DNA of 64,000 nt from Cercis canadensis. Its lineage: Eukaryota; Streptophyta; Magnoliopsida; Fabales; Fabaceae. The notes beneath the pieces were generated by a model, which worked only from the letters and a program-made list of their open reading frames with translations, was not told the DNA's origin and ran no database searches. The stretch is taken from the NCBI GenBank assembly GCA_003255065.1, contig QAOA01000773.1, positions 191,728 through 255,727 of the forward strand, written 5' to 3'. Of this stretch, positions 1 to 35,661 are shown one piece after another. A program made the translations under genes and the position numbers. How positions within the stretch are numbered: the first letter of the stretch is position 1; each line of letters begins with the position of its first letter.

Positions 1-178
1 TTGAGATTTTAAGTTTGAATGCAATAAAAAAAAATATGTTAGAGTTGCTTACTCATATACAACATGTTAGATCAAAAGTTTATGTTCATAACTTTTATTT
101 ATTTATGGCTCTTACAAATTTACACTCCCTTAGAGTAGTGTATGTTACACCCTTACCTAGTTGAATGAGTTCTAGTGA

Positions 179-400
179 GACCTATTTAATAATTTTAGTG
201 TTATTATAAATTTTTTAAAAAATTAAATTATTTAATATGTAATAAAATATACAATTTTTTTTTATAAAATATATAAAAATATAATATAAAAAATATACTA
301 AAAAAATTTAATATATTTTTTTTTATATCATATTATTTATGTATTTTATAAAAAAATATATATATTTTATTATTGACAATAAAATTATTAAATAAGTTCC
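179..400. mobile_element. AT-rich hairpin element (MITE-like) upstream of BIG
   Basis: The two ends are inverted copies of each other: acctatttaataatttta near 181 pairs with the complement of taaaattattaaataagt near 381-398. The interior is almost pure A/T and is itself largely self-complementary. This is the layout of a short non-autonomous DNA transposon. I found no clear target duplication, so the family is open. It ends about 230 bp before the BIG TATA box. Confidence 0.45.
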
Positions 401-629
401 ATAAAAAAAGACAGGGAACATCGCTACCCCAAAATTGCGGATGCTAGCTTAGGAAGGAAGAGCCTTTATTTATTTTTCTTTTATTAAATGCAAGCACAAT
501 TTCATAGTTGCAAAGAAAATCTGAAAAGTTGGCTAAGAATCGGCTTTCCCTTGCTAACTAAGCAAAACATCTCCACTTTTCCTGCCCAAAATCTTTCCAT
601 TCACCGCCTTCCAACATTTTCCCATCTCC

Positions 630-637
630 TATAAATA
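630..637 (+). promoter_or_regulatory. TATA box of BIG
   Basis: TATAAATA lies 134 bp before the BIG start codon, after a pyrimidine-rich stretch. A start site near 660-670 is inferred from the usual 25-35 bp spacing and would give a leader of about 100 nt. No transcript evidence is available. Confidence 0.6.
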
Positions 638-710
638 CCATAATAAACCCCTTTCCGTTTAACTGTATATTCTACACTGACTCATTGCTCAAAGTCCAAT
701 TTTCTCTTTG

Positions 711-755
711 ATGTTCCAATTCTCACTCTCTGTACTTCTCGTTGTCTCTATTTGA
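711..755 (+). promoter_or_regulatory. Short upstream ORF in the BIG leader
   Basis: An ATG at 711 opens a 14-codon frame (MFQFSLSVLLVVSI) that stops at 753-755, only 8 nt before the main ATG at 764. If transcription starts near 665 the uORF is in the mRNA. The main start has a strong context (gccATGGct), while the uORF start (tttgATGt) has a weaker one, so leaky scanning is likely. Its effect on BIG translation is unknown. Confidence 0.45.
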
Positions 756-763
756 AAACTGCC

Positions 764-24087
<23,324 letters not shown>

Positions 24088-24619
24088 AAATAATGTTGTG
24101 TCTCCATTTTGATGCTCTTGTGCTTATGGGGTTTATAACATGCTGGAATGCTTCTGATAATGTCCATATATTCCCTGTAACTGATTATAAAATGTTGAGA
24201 AATGGTGGTTTTGAAGAATGTAACATGACATGGCCAAGGGAAAAAAAAAATGGAAGAATTTGACATGACCAAAAGCTCTGGTCTATCTTGATCCAGTTTC
24301 TCTTGTGTGTCTGTTTTTTTTTTTTTTTCTTTTTTGGAAAGCTTCCCTTGTATTCACTAAGCAATACATTACAAGAGTACATATCAGGTTGTCTCATAAA
24401 TTACTATTTATCTAACTACTAGGTCTTTTCTGACATTTAAACAAAAATTTAAAAGAAAGTGAAAAGAAAAGGAGTTCTCAAGATACTGTAATGGTTGAGT
24501 ATTAATTCCATGGAAATTTGAAAACTTGTTTATTCTATAGAGATTTTAAAAAAGGGAACAAGTTACCCCAGTCAGAAAACATTTAAAAATTGAGAAAATT
24601 ATTCTGAGTTTGAGAATTT

Positions 24620-24758
24620 GAAGAAAAATTATATTCGAGTGCTAAATAAAATGAATTTCTAAGGAATTGTTTTCTACATACATAACTCGCATCATCTCAT
24701 ATGGTAGGCTTGGAAGTTCATTTTATTTAGTACCCAAGTGTTTGTTTTTTTCTTATTA
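24620..24758. mobile_element. Inverted-repeat (MITE-like) element
   Basis: gtgctaaataaaatgaattt near 24640 pairs with the complement of the stretch around 24719-24740 (ttcattttatttagtaccc), about 80 bp apart, with weaker pairing extending outward. No target duplication was found, so the family is unknown. Confidence 0.4.
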
Positions 24759-25740
24759 GTTCTGAAACCTTGGGGGATTAATCAAAAAAATCTGTAATGC
24801 TGTACGCTTAACCAGATGGTCCAGACCCATTTTTCTAATTTCGAGAAACAAAAGATATCTCCCTCCTTTGATCTCTTCTTGACAAGTTCTATTAACAGTT
24901 GGATTGCCTCCTAATTTTTTCACTGTATTTTATTTCTATTTTACCTCATTTTTATTATGCCAAATAAGTGTAGAGTAATCTTCGTTTTTAATTTTTGCTC
25001 CTCCATTTATCATTCCCTTTTGTCATTTCTACAAAGCATCACTTTTGGACAATTCTAAAGTATATGAAAGACATACTATGCACTTGTAAAAAAAAAAAAA
25101 AAAATAGAACTTTAATCATAGAGCATTACTGCTTTGATTTTATACTAAATTTTTACTATATCGATGTGACATATAAAGATTTGACTGTTTTTTTTTTTTT
25201 TAAGGAGAAACATTTATTGCACACTATTAACAACACTCTGTTTAAGCTTATACTTATCAAGTTTATAAAAAAATAAAACCTAAGTTAGTTAAAATTTTAC
25301 CAATTTTGCTAGTATATATTTAAATAGTGTGTAGATAATATTGCCTTTTTATAATTAATTTTCTATATATAAAGTTAGAAAATAAAATTAAAGAAAATTC
25401 ATGAGAGTGGTTTCTTGAAGCATCCGCTTGTTATATAAAGAGACTGAAAATATTTAGCAATTATGAATTTAATAGAATGATTTTTTCATTCTTAAGAGAC
25501 ACATTATTAGTTAAGTATTAGATACTTTATAGTAAAAGTTTGGGATCTTATTAAGATTGTGTGTGATGAAACTAAGGGATAGCCCACCCCTACTTTTTTG
25601 GGCTATTAAATAGATAATAGAATTAGATTTTTAAATTGCACGCTATTCATAGTATTTTTTTTTTTAGGAAAAAAATTAATAATATTAAAGAATAAAAATA
25701 TCAATAAAAAGAACATCAAAAATGAAATAAGAGTGATTCT

Positions 25741-25940
25741 CAACCTAAATCACAACATCATCAAGTTGTTGAGACCAACAAGCTAGTCAATAAGCAATCA
25801 TATTACTAGTACGACGAATACAAAAAAAAAAAGATCTAAAGGAAGATAAAATTACTCTAATATATTCTAAGATGATCTTAAGCTCGGAAAAATTCGAAGA
25901 ACCATAAATAAGAATATTCCAAATAACTTGACAATCTCCT
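25741..25940 (-). mobile_element. LINE fragment, RNase H region
   Basis: On the minus strand the sequence reads EGDCQVIWNILIYGSSNFSE, then LKIILEYIRVIL, and after a T-run CIRRTSNMIAY followed by a stop and LACWSQQLD. This fits the RNase H domain at the end of plant L1-type LINEs (ExDCxxV, then FxxRxxNxxAHxLA). The in-frame stop and T-run expansion show it is dead. A decayed host RNase H-like gene is less likely but possible. Confidence 0.6.
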
Positions 25941-26985
25941 TCCACCACAATATATAAGGCTATCCATAATATTTAATCTCAAAATAAATATATTCATAGT
26001 GAATTAACTTGCCAAGATCAAAAGAGCATAGTACCATGTTAGTTTCTGTTTAGTGAATGATTACTTTTGTTTTTGTTGACCACTACTGTCCGAAATTGCA
26101 AATTCAACATCACCACCCAATCCTTTGCATTCTTCAAGTGAATTATAAGGGCAAGAATGAATGCCTTCAAAAGGTGATGGGTTCTGATGTTCGCCTCCAC
26201 TTATCAAGTGCCAAAAATACAAAATCTATGCCACCATTAGTGTCTAATGGAAGTCTGGCAGCCTGCCACTCTCATTTTGTCCGTCAAATTGCCAATAAAG
26301 TAAAAAGTGCACCATATTCACTAGTTTTCAATTATGAAAAATAAGATTATATTGATGTTGAGGGACTAAAATAAAAAGAAAACAGTGCCGCAGAATGCAC
26401 GTGACTAATGCTGTATTACAAGGAAAAAGGGCTACTTTGTAATCACGGGAATTTGTCACATATGTACATTTCAAAACACCAACAGCATCTCCCTTTGAAG
26501 TTTCAACACTCTTTACAACTTAATGTTCCAAAACTGAAAGACGAAAGATGTGTGACTGACGCTTACCCTTCAACTTCCACACATTTGTCGTTGTAGAAAA
26601 TAAATAGAAACTATTGTTGCCTGAGTTAGAGGTCGACAACCTGCAAAAGAAAAAGGGATGGTTGGGGGAGGCCGAAGCCGAAGCTCCGGTGTCACATTTG
26701 ACGCTCAAGTTAGGAAAATTGGGAAAGAGGAAACTAGAGAGAAATAAAAGGGTGTGAGAGAATCCCCTTGTGTGTAAACTCTGAAGAGATTATGTAAGAA
26801 ATTGTATACCTTAGCAAGAGTATTTGAGTCTTTTTACTGTAGCAATGAATAATGAATTTATTGAGTATTAACAAAAACTAATTTAAAAATTTATGTTTAC
26901 TTTTTTTTTTTTAAAGAGAGATTGTAAATATTAAGAAAATAAACATATAAACCAATCACCCCTTACAGCGGTCAAAGGGGATGGA

Positions 26986-27079
26986 GATAACCAAGTTAAG
27001 TGATATTAAAATTGTCTTCGAGACTTGTAAGTTTTGCATTCAAACTTAGAGTCGTAGTCAAAACTACTAAAAAAAATAA
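26986..27079 (+). mobile_element. Degenerate tRNA-like SINE relic
   Basis: It has the order seen in the better copies at 27991 and 47465: an A-box-like accaagttaagtgatatta, a B-box-like gcattcaaactta, a tail phrase agtcgtagtcaaaac and an A-rich end. The B box has decayed and no target duplication is clear. Confidence 0.35.
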
Positions 27080-27990
27080 GAATGGAGATAAATCTCTAAA
27101 ATAAGAAGTAGAGACATCTTCTTTATGATCCAGTGACTCACATAGTAAAAGAGTATATATGTAATACAGAGGTAATTATTAGGGTTTCCAGATTTTGTGT
27201 TTAAAGTTAAAGTCATAACTAAAGTATAAAAAATAAAATAAAATAAAAAGAGTATATATGGACAAGCATTTAGTAATAATCCCAATAGCTCCTCGTATGC
27301 GTTGAGTAAAATTTATGTTTGCTTAATTCATTATATATCTCTGCTTGTTTTTGTTTATTAAGTTGCTATTTAGAAATCTCCTCATTTTAAAGGCAAGTGT
27401 ATGACTAATGAAGCTATTATGTGTGTCATATAAACATTAAACAAATATAATTAATATAAACCCTAAAACACATGAAGTTGCTAGCTAGGTTTAAACTCAG
27501 GATCTCTCATAAACTCTCCAATCTATAAAATGTTGAATACATATCTATTATCTGATTGAGTTATTACTTGTGAATGGTGAACCACATCACACATCTTTGC
27601 TAGTTTAAAATGTAAAAAGTTCAAAAACGACATGCACTTCACCTACTCACTACAACCCCAAAGCAAAATACTAAATTTTAATGAGTTTAAGAGTAGATTG
27701 TGATCAATTAAAACAAACAAGTTACCCAATCCATCATGTTTAATATCAATAGACATGATTAGGAAGCTATAACCATCCCATTTACAACTACATACTAGAA
27801 CTAATATTCATAATTAAAATAATGGCACCTCTTTTAATCTTAAAATCGGATTATTAATTTAAAATTAAAATTTCTATTTTCATTTTATATTCTTATAAAA
27901 ATATTTAAAAAAAAAAAGGGGAGCCCTAGTATAAAATTTACTTTTTGTCTTGTGAAAATATCAATACCTAATGGTTTTTGAGACACACAC

Positions 27991-28084
27991 ATCAAATGGT
28001 GACCAAGTGATGCTGATATCGTCCTAAGAGCTTATGAGTTTTGTGTTCGAACTTAAATTCATAACCAAAGTCAAAAAAAAAAAA
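27991..28084 (+). mobile_element. tRNA-derived SINE-like element
   Basis: gaccaagtgatgctgatatc resembles a pol III A box and gtgttcgaactta a B box (GTTCGANNC), about 35 bp apart. They are followed by ttcataaccaaagtc and an A run. Order, spacing and A-tail fit a short plant SINE. Sequence with the same tail phrase follows directly in the duplicated block at 28099-28352. Confidence 0.5.
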
Positions 28085-28098
28085 TAGATATACAAATA

Positions 28099-28352
28099 TA
28101 GATACACACACACAAATAGAGAGATATAAATATTAAACAGTGACTGAGTGATACTGAGATCGTCTTAAAAACTTATAAATTATGTGTTGGAAATCAAATT
28201 CATAACCAAAGTAAAAAAAAAAAGATATNTAGATACACACAAATAGAGAGATATAAATATTAAATAGTAACTGAGTGATACTGAGATCGTTTTAAAAACT
28301 TATAAATTCTGTGTTGAAAATCAAATTCATAACCAAAGTAAAAAAAAAGATA
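28099..28352 (+). repeat. N-joined direct duplication of SINE-like sequence
   Basis: 28099-28228 and 28230-28352 are two copies of one block (both start tagatacacac and end aaagatat) meeting at one N (28229). They differ at about seven places, including A-run and CA-run length. Each copy contains gtgatactgagatcgt and ttcataaccaaagt, diverged from the SINE-like unit before them. The flush join at the N points to unmerged alleles or contig ends rather than a true tandem array. Confidence 0.7.
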
Positions 28353-28620
28353 TAGATATACAAATATAGATTTTGTAAACATTATTTGTTTTGAAGAATT
28401 AAATTATAAACAGTATAAATTTTTAATCCCTATGATTCAGTTAAAGTAATTAAAAATAATAATAGAGAAAAGGATAAAGGGGTGAAATAATAACAAGATA
28501 AAAGAAACAGTGGAAAGTGGATTTGTTTAGTTACAGTTAACAAGGGTCCCACAAGACACTTTTCAATCTTTTGACACCTCTTCCTGTAAGTGCACCTCTA
28601 ACGCCTTAATTAGAGGCTTT

Positions 28621-29434
28621 CTCACTTGCTCCTGCTTTTAAGAGTAGCACTAGCTACCTCTCTGTTTCCATTCCCAATCCCAACCTCTCCGTTGCCTTCC
28701 ATTCATTTCTCCGGCGACCCCTCCCGGGATCTGCTCGGAAAATTTCGCCGGAAAACTATCCCTTTTATAGTAACTTCTTCTTATTATATAATTCCACAAT
28801 TCACATTCAAATTATGCATTCTACCTATTGCTACTGTAACAGTGTTCTTCGAGCATTAAGCTCAGAAAGTTTTAAACTTTACTTCTTCCCTCATTCTTTT
28901 TCTTTGCAATGCTTTAGTTGATTGATTCCCAGAAATGTTGTGAAAAACCCTTCAAGATTAGACCCAGCTGAGGGAATTTCGATTGGAAGCACTTGATTCT
29001 CTTTCTGGGTCTTTTTATACTGTTAGTTTTGAGCTCATGTGGTGCAGCTCTTTGAGTTCACAAGCTAAGGTTTGGCCTAGATATAGTGTACCAACATACA
29101 AATGCTGCATTTCTAATATTTTAGTGATTAAGAGAGATTATGAAAATCAAAAGGTTTTAGAATTTCAAGGTGTCTACTAATGTGAATCAGTTTCAAGGAG
29201 GGCCTTGTCTAGTGGGTTGGCAACATTTTTGGCTTCAGAATAATTATGGGGTCAATGGGTTTTGTTTAATTAGCATTTATTTTAGTCTGAAAGATCCGAA
29301 ACTGAAGTGGCAATCTGGGTTAGTCTTAAATTTAAGCATTTAATAAGCATCACCAAGTTCAAGGATATTAAAGCCTCTCTGACCTCAAGATTTGGGCATA
29401 CTTCATTACGTGGGTGAGCTCAAGTGATACCAAA
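28621..29434 (+). promoter_or_regulatory. Probable promoter and long leader of the RRT-type gene
   Basis: From about 28620 the base composition changes to C/T-rich leader-like sequence (ctacctctctgtttcc, ctccggcgacccctcc). Several upstream ATGs, including 28626-28859 and 28983-29180 open frames, precede the start codon at 29435. Either the leader is long with uORFs or it contains an intron I could not place. There is no coding gene of its own here. Confidence 0.4.
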
Positions 29435-32157
29435 ATGGTGTTAAGGTGGCTAAAGGAGTCCTCTGATGGGAAAGGCCACCACAGTAATTGTGAGGAGATG
29501 GAGATGGAGATGAAGCTTTTGGGTGCTGCAGGCAAAGTTGACAAGTCTAAGAGACTTATTATAAGGCCAAGAATCAAGCTGTGGATGGCTCGTGCTGCTA
29601 CAACAGTGATACTTTGGACTTGCTTTGTTCAGCTCATGGCACTGGGGGAGTTTTGGGGGCCAAGATTGTTGAAGGGCATGCCTCATTGTTTCAGTCACCC
29701 AGATGCATCTATGGCTATGGCTAAAGAAAAGTCTTATTTTCCACCAAAAGTTGTGCTCCCACTCAAAAGTAAGTTCTTGGCTTGTCACATTAATCTTTCT
29801 AGTTTTAGCTTCCACATTAGAATTGTTTACTCCTTTTAAGCATTGCTACTCGGAAAAATTGTGAGTTCTTCTAAAATTTGGACACCCATATAGCCTACTT
29901 TGTTACTTCAACATTACATGGTATTGGATCCAATTGTCTCTAGATTACTTTTTCTTCTTTCCCAGTAAATCCATATCTAATTAGCATATTCATGATTTTT
30001 CTGCTATGTATGGTGAGCATGCTTATTTTTTATTGTCGACCCCTCCCCCATTTCAGTTTCTTCTTTTTTGCTGAAGCCTTGTGAATTCTAATGCCTGTCT
30101 CTTGAATTCGACAATTCTTGTCTTCAGGGAGATATAAGAATAATGGATATCTTATGGTTTCGTGCAATGGAGGACTCAACCAAATGCGAGCAGCAGTGAG
30201 TTCAGTACTTAGTTGTTTATCAATATTCTTTGTTCTAAAAGTCTGATTCTTTCTTTTAAATATTTATTTCTCATTCTTTGGATATTTCTTTTTCTGCAGA
30301 TATGTGATATGGTTGCTATTGCCAGACATTTAAATGTCACTCTCATAGTTCCAGAACTGGATAAAACCTCCTTTTGGGCTGATCCAAGGTTTACACATTC
30401 TTCTTGCTATCATAATTTGTGCTTGGAGAGTATCTGATTTCTTAATTGTATAGTCCTCATTTTCTGTTCCCTTGATGTGGCAGTGAGTTCCAAGACATAT
30501 TTGATGTAGATCATTTCATTACATCCTTGAGAGACGAGGTGAGAATATTGAAGCAACTACCACCTAGGCTTGAGAGAAGAGTTAAATTGGGACTATTCTA
30601 CTCACTGCCACCCATTAGCTGGTCTAATATCTCATACTATGAAAAACAGGTCTTGTCCCCTTACACATGATTTTCATCCAACTTATAGGTTTCATTCAAT
30701 ATGCATCAATGAAACTAATCTTATTATTTACTGCAGATCCTTCCTTTGTTGTTGAAACACAAAGTTGTACACCTCAATAGAACTGATACCCGACTTGCAA
30801 ATAATGGGCTACCTCTTGAGATTCAAAATCTGCGATGCCGTGTAGATTTTAGTGCTTTGAGATTTACTTCTCAAATAGAAGAACTTGGTAGAAGGGTAGT
30901 CAGGATTTTGAGGGAAAGGGGACCTTTCCTTGTACTTCATCTTAGATATGAAATGGATATGTTGGCCTTCTCTGGCTGTACCCAGGGTTGTGACAGTGAG
31001 GAGGTAGAGGAGCTCACAAGAATGAGGTATTCTAAATCTTATATTAATTAACTACTATATTCATATGATACAAAATCTATTATGTTTCTCTAGTTGTCCT
31101 TTGAATGTTCTCATGTAAAATTGTGTTTATTAGATATGCTTATCCATGGTGGAAGGAAAAAATCATTAATTCTGAGCTGAAGAGGCAAGATGGTTTATGC
31201 CCTTTGACACCTGAGGAAACTGCTCTAACATTAAAAGCACTAGGAATAGACCACAATATTCAAATATATATTGCTGCTGGAGAAATATATGGTGGAGAGA
31301 AAAGGATGGCAAGTTTAATGGCAGCTTTTCCTAATATGGTCAGTAGAAAGTAGCAAAATCATATTTTCTTTACTTATATATGGAAAACTCAATGAAAGTG
31401 TACTCTTATTGCAACAGGTAAGGAAGGAAACTCTTCTGGAACCTTCAGATTTGATGTATTTCCAAAACCACTCATCACAAATGGCTGCATTGGATTATCT
31501 TGTCTCCCTTGAAAGTGATATATTTGTTCCAACATATGATGGAAACATGGCGAAAGTTGTGGAAGGCCATCGCAGGTACTGCTACGTTGCCAATTATGTC
31601 TATTTTTGTTTGTCATTTTCTCAATGAATTGATACTTCGATTTGCTAGATAAATGTTTTGATTTTATTTGTCCACACAGTTTATAACACAATACAACATT
31701 TATCATTTGCACTTAAAAAGCCATTACACCTTTGCTGACCAACTTTTTATCTATCACTGCAACACTGTCTAAGCGTGCTTTGCAAAGTGAAACTCTTCCA
31801 ATGAACTCTAATTCAGTAGTTTACTGTCTATTTTTCAATATACCATATTCTTTGAGGTCTATATTGGTTGTCTGAGCTCAAACTTGGTGCTTGGTTATGT
31901 CTCACTTCAGATTCTTAGGATTCAAAAAGACTATACTACCGGATAGACGGCTTCTGGTGCGCTTAATAGATCAATACACCAGTGGCTTATTGAGCTGGGA
32001 TGAGTTTTCCTCTGCTGTGAAAGAATCTCATGCCTATCGAATGGGAAGCCCCACAAGAAGAGTTGTCATTCAAGACAAACCAAAGGAAGAAGACTACTTT
32101 TATGCCAATCCTCAAGAATGTTTACAATTGCTAGATGAACCATTGAGAAGCACATGA
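29435..32157 (+). CDS. RRT1: GT106 glycosyltransferase, RRT1/RRT2 type (O-fucosyltransferase family), complete
   Basis: Exons: 29435-29768, 30128-30195, 30300-30388, 30484-30649, 30737-31026, 31134-31338, 31418-31575, 31911-32157; 1557 nt, 518 residues, all GT-AG. The N-terminus is a type II anchor: a basic cytosolic tail and a membrane helix at about 49-70 ([20 protein letters not shown]). The lumenal part carries [48 protein letters not shown] (His287, Arg289) and [14 protein letters not shown], as in Arabidopsis At5g15740, known as a rhamnogalacturonan I rhamnosyltransferase of about 519 residues. The expected role is adding rhamnose to the pectin RG-I backbone in the Golgi; this rests on family, not proof. 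It follows BIG on the same strand, as At3g02250 lies beside BIG in Arabidopsis, so it may be the RRT2 orthologue; the symbol is approximate. ATG 29435 is chosen because the frame before it has no ATG. No breaks seen. Confidence 0.93.
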
Positions 32158-32972
32158 TCCTTATAGATTTGCCTCTGATTTAATCAGAGTCATTTCAGAA
32201 GACAAAGGCAATTGAAATAGATTGCATAGTGGAGGCCCATGAATCTGTACATGAAATTGGTTCTGAATTGGACTAAAGGAACTGTGCCTGATCATTCTTC
32301 ACAAGCATCATAAAGATAAGTTAGATAGCATTTACATTTCATGTTTTGAGCAATAGATTCTGTGTAAAGCAATAGCAAGCAATGTCAAATTTACTGCACT
32401 GTAAAGAAGAGTGAAAGATATAGTTTTAAAAATAAATAAAAAATCCCTACATGGCACCTATAGCTTCTTCCCAAATACTCCATGTTTTTGCCTTGCAAGC
32501 ATCAAGTAGTAGAAGAGAAACTCTTCAATTCTCTCCCTTTGGCCCACTACTTCTATATAAACTTATATGTATACCACAGATGAAAATTGTCTAAGCTTCT
32601 GTCTGTGGGTCAATATGTAAACACTCAAAATCAGCACATAGTACGGGACCAATTACGCTGTACATAGGTTAGAAAAATAAGGCTAAGTGGGGTATATATA
32701 AGATTAGTTGGCCACCAGACTCTCCTAATAAAAAGAAAATCTTGTTTTCAAGACATCTCATTAAAAAAATGAGGTTCTCAAAGTACTTCTTCTCACAAAG
32801 TTATAACTATGGTGGGTGCTTTCATATTAAGACTCATGGAGCAGGGATGACTTGTCTCAAGTTTAATAAGTTTGGCTCCATCCGAAAGTTAGTGTCAAAT
32901 TCAGATTCTTAGGTTACCAAAAAAAAGTTTAAAAAAAGAGGTAGGCTTATTCAATACATACTTAAACGTCTT

Positions 32973-33007
32973 ATACATACATACATACATACATATATGT
33001 GTGTGTG
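32973..33007. repeat. Microsatellite (ATAC)n followed by (GT)n
   Basis: About five ATAC units run into atatatgtgtgtgtg. It is a simple repeat between two genes. Confidence 0.85.
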
Positions 33008-35466
33008 GGCACGCATGTGCCTAAAACCCAAATGTACTACAATCTAGAATGCTATGCATGAAAGGCCATTTGGAAAGAGGTGTAGTAAATCTGATACCTC
33101 GTTGGATTGTCAGCCAAGGACGAGGAATCATAACTGGCATGACAATGATAAAATAATTTACAAGAATCATAACTATGTTAAATGGTTTAGGCGTGGGTAG
33201 AATGATCAAACATTTCATAATAGAGCATGGTGGAGTGGTGCCTAAACACAAATATACTAGAGCTATTCCATATGCCTTTTTTTATTTTCTTCCTCTTTCA
33301 TTGCATTGGGGTTGTTGGTTGACGTTTGCATTTTAAATACTCATTTTGGTGGGGCACCCAAGTCAAAACCAGATCATCATCTTATTCCCATGTTATCTTC
33401 CCTTGTCATCACAGCATAAATGAACTTATTTTATTCTGCAACTGCAATTCTCAACACAATGACTCTGGTCCTGAATAAATGGCTTACATTTTAATCAAAA
33501 TAGGAATCAGTTTCCTCTGTTTTATTTAATTTTTCATTCACAAATCCCAAAATTCAGAGAAATAATAATCAAGAAAATGTGTCATTTGAAGTGAGTGATC
33601 CAACATGACCAAAAAAACAGAAAGTGAGTGATCCAAGATGGCTTATAATCCTACAAGATTGCATCATCAAGAAGCCACCTTCCAAGAATCTACAATGTAT
33701 CTTATGAAAAGTTATTTGCTCTCATATTTTCTTTCTAAAAAAATTCTATAAACTATGTTCCACCTGTACAAATACTTTAGTGACCAAAATCAGTTAACCA
33801 AGAAATTGGCAAACTCATTTTTTCTTAGCAAAAACAAAATTCGAAGCAACGTAAAGAAAACACTAATGCTTTGTTTGGAAACCAAAATAAGGAGAGAAGA
33901 AGAACGGGAGGAACGTAAATTAACAATGAATCTAAACTAGATACTTAATCTTTATTTCCTCTATTTTCTTTTTCTCTCCTCATTTTATTTTCTCAAAACA
34001 AAGGATTAATATATGCTTGGACACCAGCTACTATCATAAATGATTCTTTTTCTAACAAATTTATTTATATTCTCTCTGGAAGAGAAATGCCAATTCACAA
34101 GAAAACATTTTTTTTACCATCTTAACTTCGAGTAGATAATATCTGGACACTTAGTTGACATATTAGAAATAAAAAATTATATTTTTACTGTCACATTAAC
34201 TCCCTCCCTTAGTAGATGAATGGAGCATTAACGGTTGGTTTGAAATTGTAACTTTTTGAGAAATATAAAGACTAAATCGTTCACTTTTAAAATAAAATAA
34301 TTGACTCATAAAAATCGATCAAATAGATTATGAAAACTGCAAATAAACTTATCTTATTTTAGCTTCTAACTTCAGGATGGTTTTTCTCTATCCTTAGCTT
34401 CCAACTTGGCAGACACTGAAATTGAATGTTCTTAATTCATCGAAATTAGGAACATTGTAATGAGACTATGCAGTGTCATATGAAGTGTCACCATCCATCA
34501 TCTGTCAAATACAAGCACAGTTCCTTTCTTTTGAGTTACGCAAGTTACATACAACTTTATTTTATACTTGCGCACTTGGTAATACTTGAGTTTAAGTAGA
34601 TCATTAAAATTTTAATTTAATAGTTTAAAGTAATGCACATCATCATATTATGCAGCCAATGATGTTAACTAGAATTTATCCTACTCTAATACATATTACA
34701 ACAATATTTCAGAAATTATTATATATATTTTTTGTTATATAAAAGCACAATATGCTAAAAAAAATAAAAGTTAAGGAGCACAAAACAAGAATAAAGTCTT
34801 TTAAATCAAACACTTTAATTTTTATTATTGAACGAGATGTCACTAAACTCATAAGTCATTTGTGCAAATTATATTATTTAGTAGAATATGAATTCAACTT
34901 GTTCTCCTTTAACTTTTTTATTCAAACTTAGATTTTACCATATCACAGTTTGTGTACATAAAATTTGCTAATTTATCATTTCTCCTGTATAGTTATTGAC
35001 ACATGAATCATTTCATGAAATGAATTCCAACATCAGTAGAGTCTGCAAAATTTTCTTGCTATCATGATGCTATTATTGTCTCATCATGAAAAGAAAAACA
35101 TCATCCTTTGACAAATTCGATTGTCCTGAATGGACAGTCAAAATTTACTTATATATGATAGTAAAATTACCCTAATAAGACAACAAGCATAACTCTTATC
35201 CAGACTTTGATGTTGAGGCTAGTTACACCGCCATGTGAATATGGTTGGTGGCTCTTTCACAGCAGCTTCAAACGTAGCTTTCGCTTTACACAATCAGTGA
35301 GTGCAAAGGATATTGACATTTCAGAAAACTCATCAATGCCGAATTTATTATTAGTGCACTATGCTACTACTCCCTGATGATACAACCTGAGTCTCCTCGT
35401 TTCAGTGAACCTCAATTAAATTGAAGTAATGTTATTTGTATGTTAGTTTTTTTAATTAATATTATG

Positions 35467-35661
35467 AGTATCTCTATTTTATCCAATTGGTGTGAGATTA
35501 ATCTCGTTTAAGAATTAGAGTAATTATAATTTTTTTCTCTCTTAATAATATTTTCACTGAACCNAGTATCTCTATTTTATTCAATTGGTGTGAGATTAAT
35601 CTCGTTTAAGAATTAGAGTAATTATAATTTTTTTCTTTCTTAATAATATTTTCACTGAACC
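35467..35661 (+). repeat. N-joined 97-bp direct duplication
   Basis: 35467-35563 and 35565-35661 are the same 97 bases with two C/T differences, flush against a single N at 35564. The pattern is the same as at 2075 and 40780 and suggests unmerged overlapping contigs or alleles. Confidence 0.85.

Larger units (their letters stand above)
24088..28620. other. Intergenic region between BIG and the RRT-type gene
   Basis: The first 150 bp are probably the BIG 3' UTR. The rest is AT-rich and holds a hairpin-like inverted repeat (24620-24758), a LINE RNase H fragment (25741-25940), two tRNA-like SINE relics (26986-27079 and 27991-28084) and an N-joined duplication (28099-28352). Short open frames here have no recognisable product and no splice or codon support. 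No gene was identified. Confidence 0.7.

Noticed and set aside
26057-26344. A 95-codon open frame between BIG and the RRT-type gene.
   Set aside because: No domain, no splice context and no recognised homologue; composition like the surrounding noncoding DNA.
26440-26860. Sequence resembling the end of a plant LTR (gacgctcaagttagg and a leader-like purine tract).
   Set aside because: No paired terminal repeat, primer site or target duplication; too weak to call even as a fossil.
28099-28352. A genuine two-unit tandem repeat.
   Set aside because: The copies meet exactly at an N, as at the other joins, so an unmerged assembly overlap is simpler.
33017-33259. Imperfect direct repeats flanking about 200 bp, like a target duplication.
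   Set aside because: They are long and mismatched, and the inside has no inverted ends, tail or boxes.
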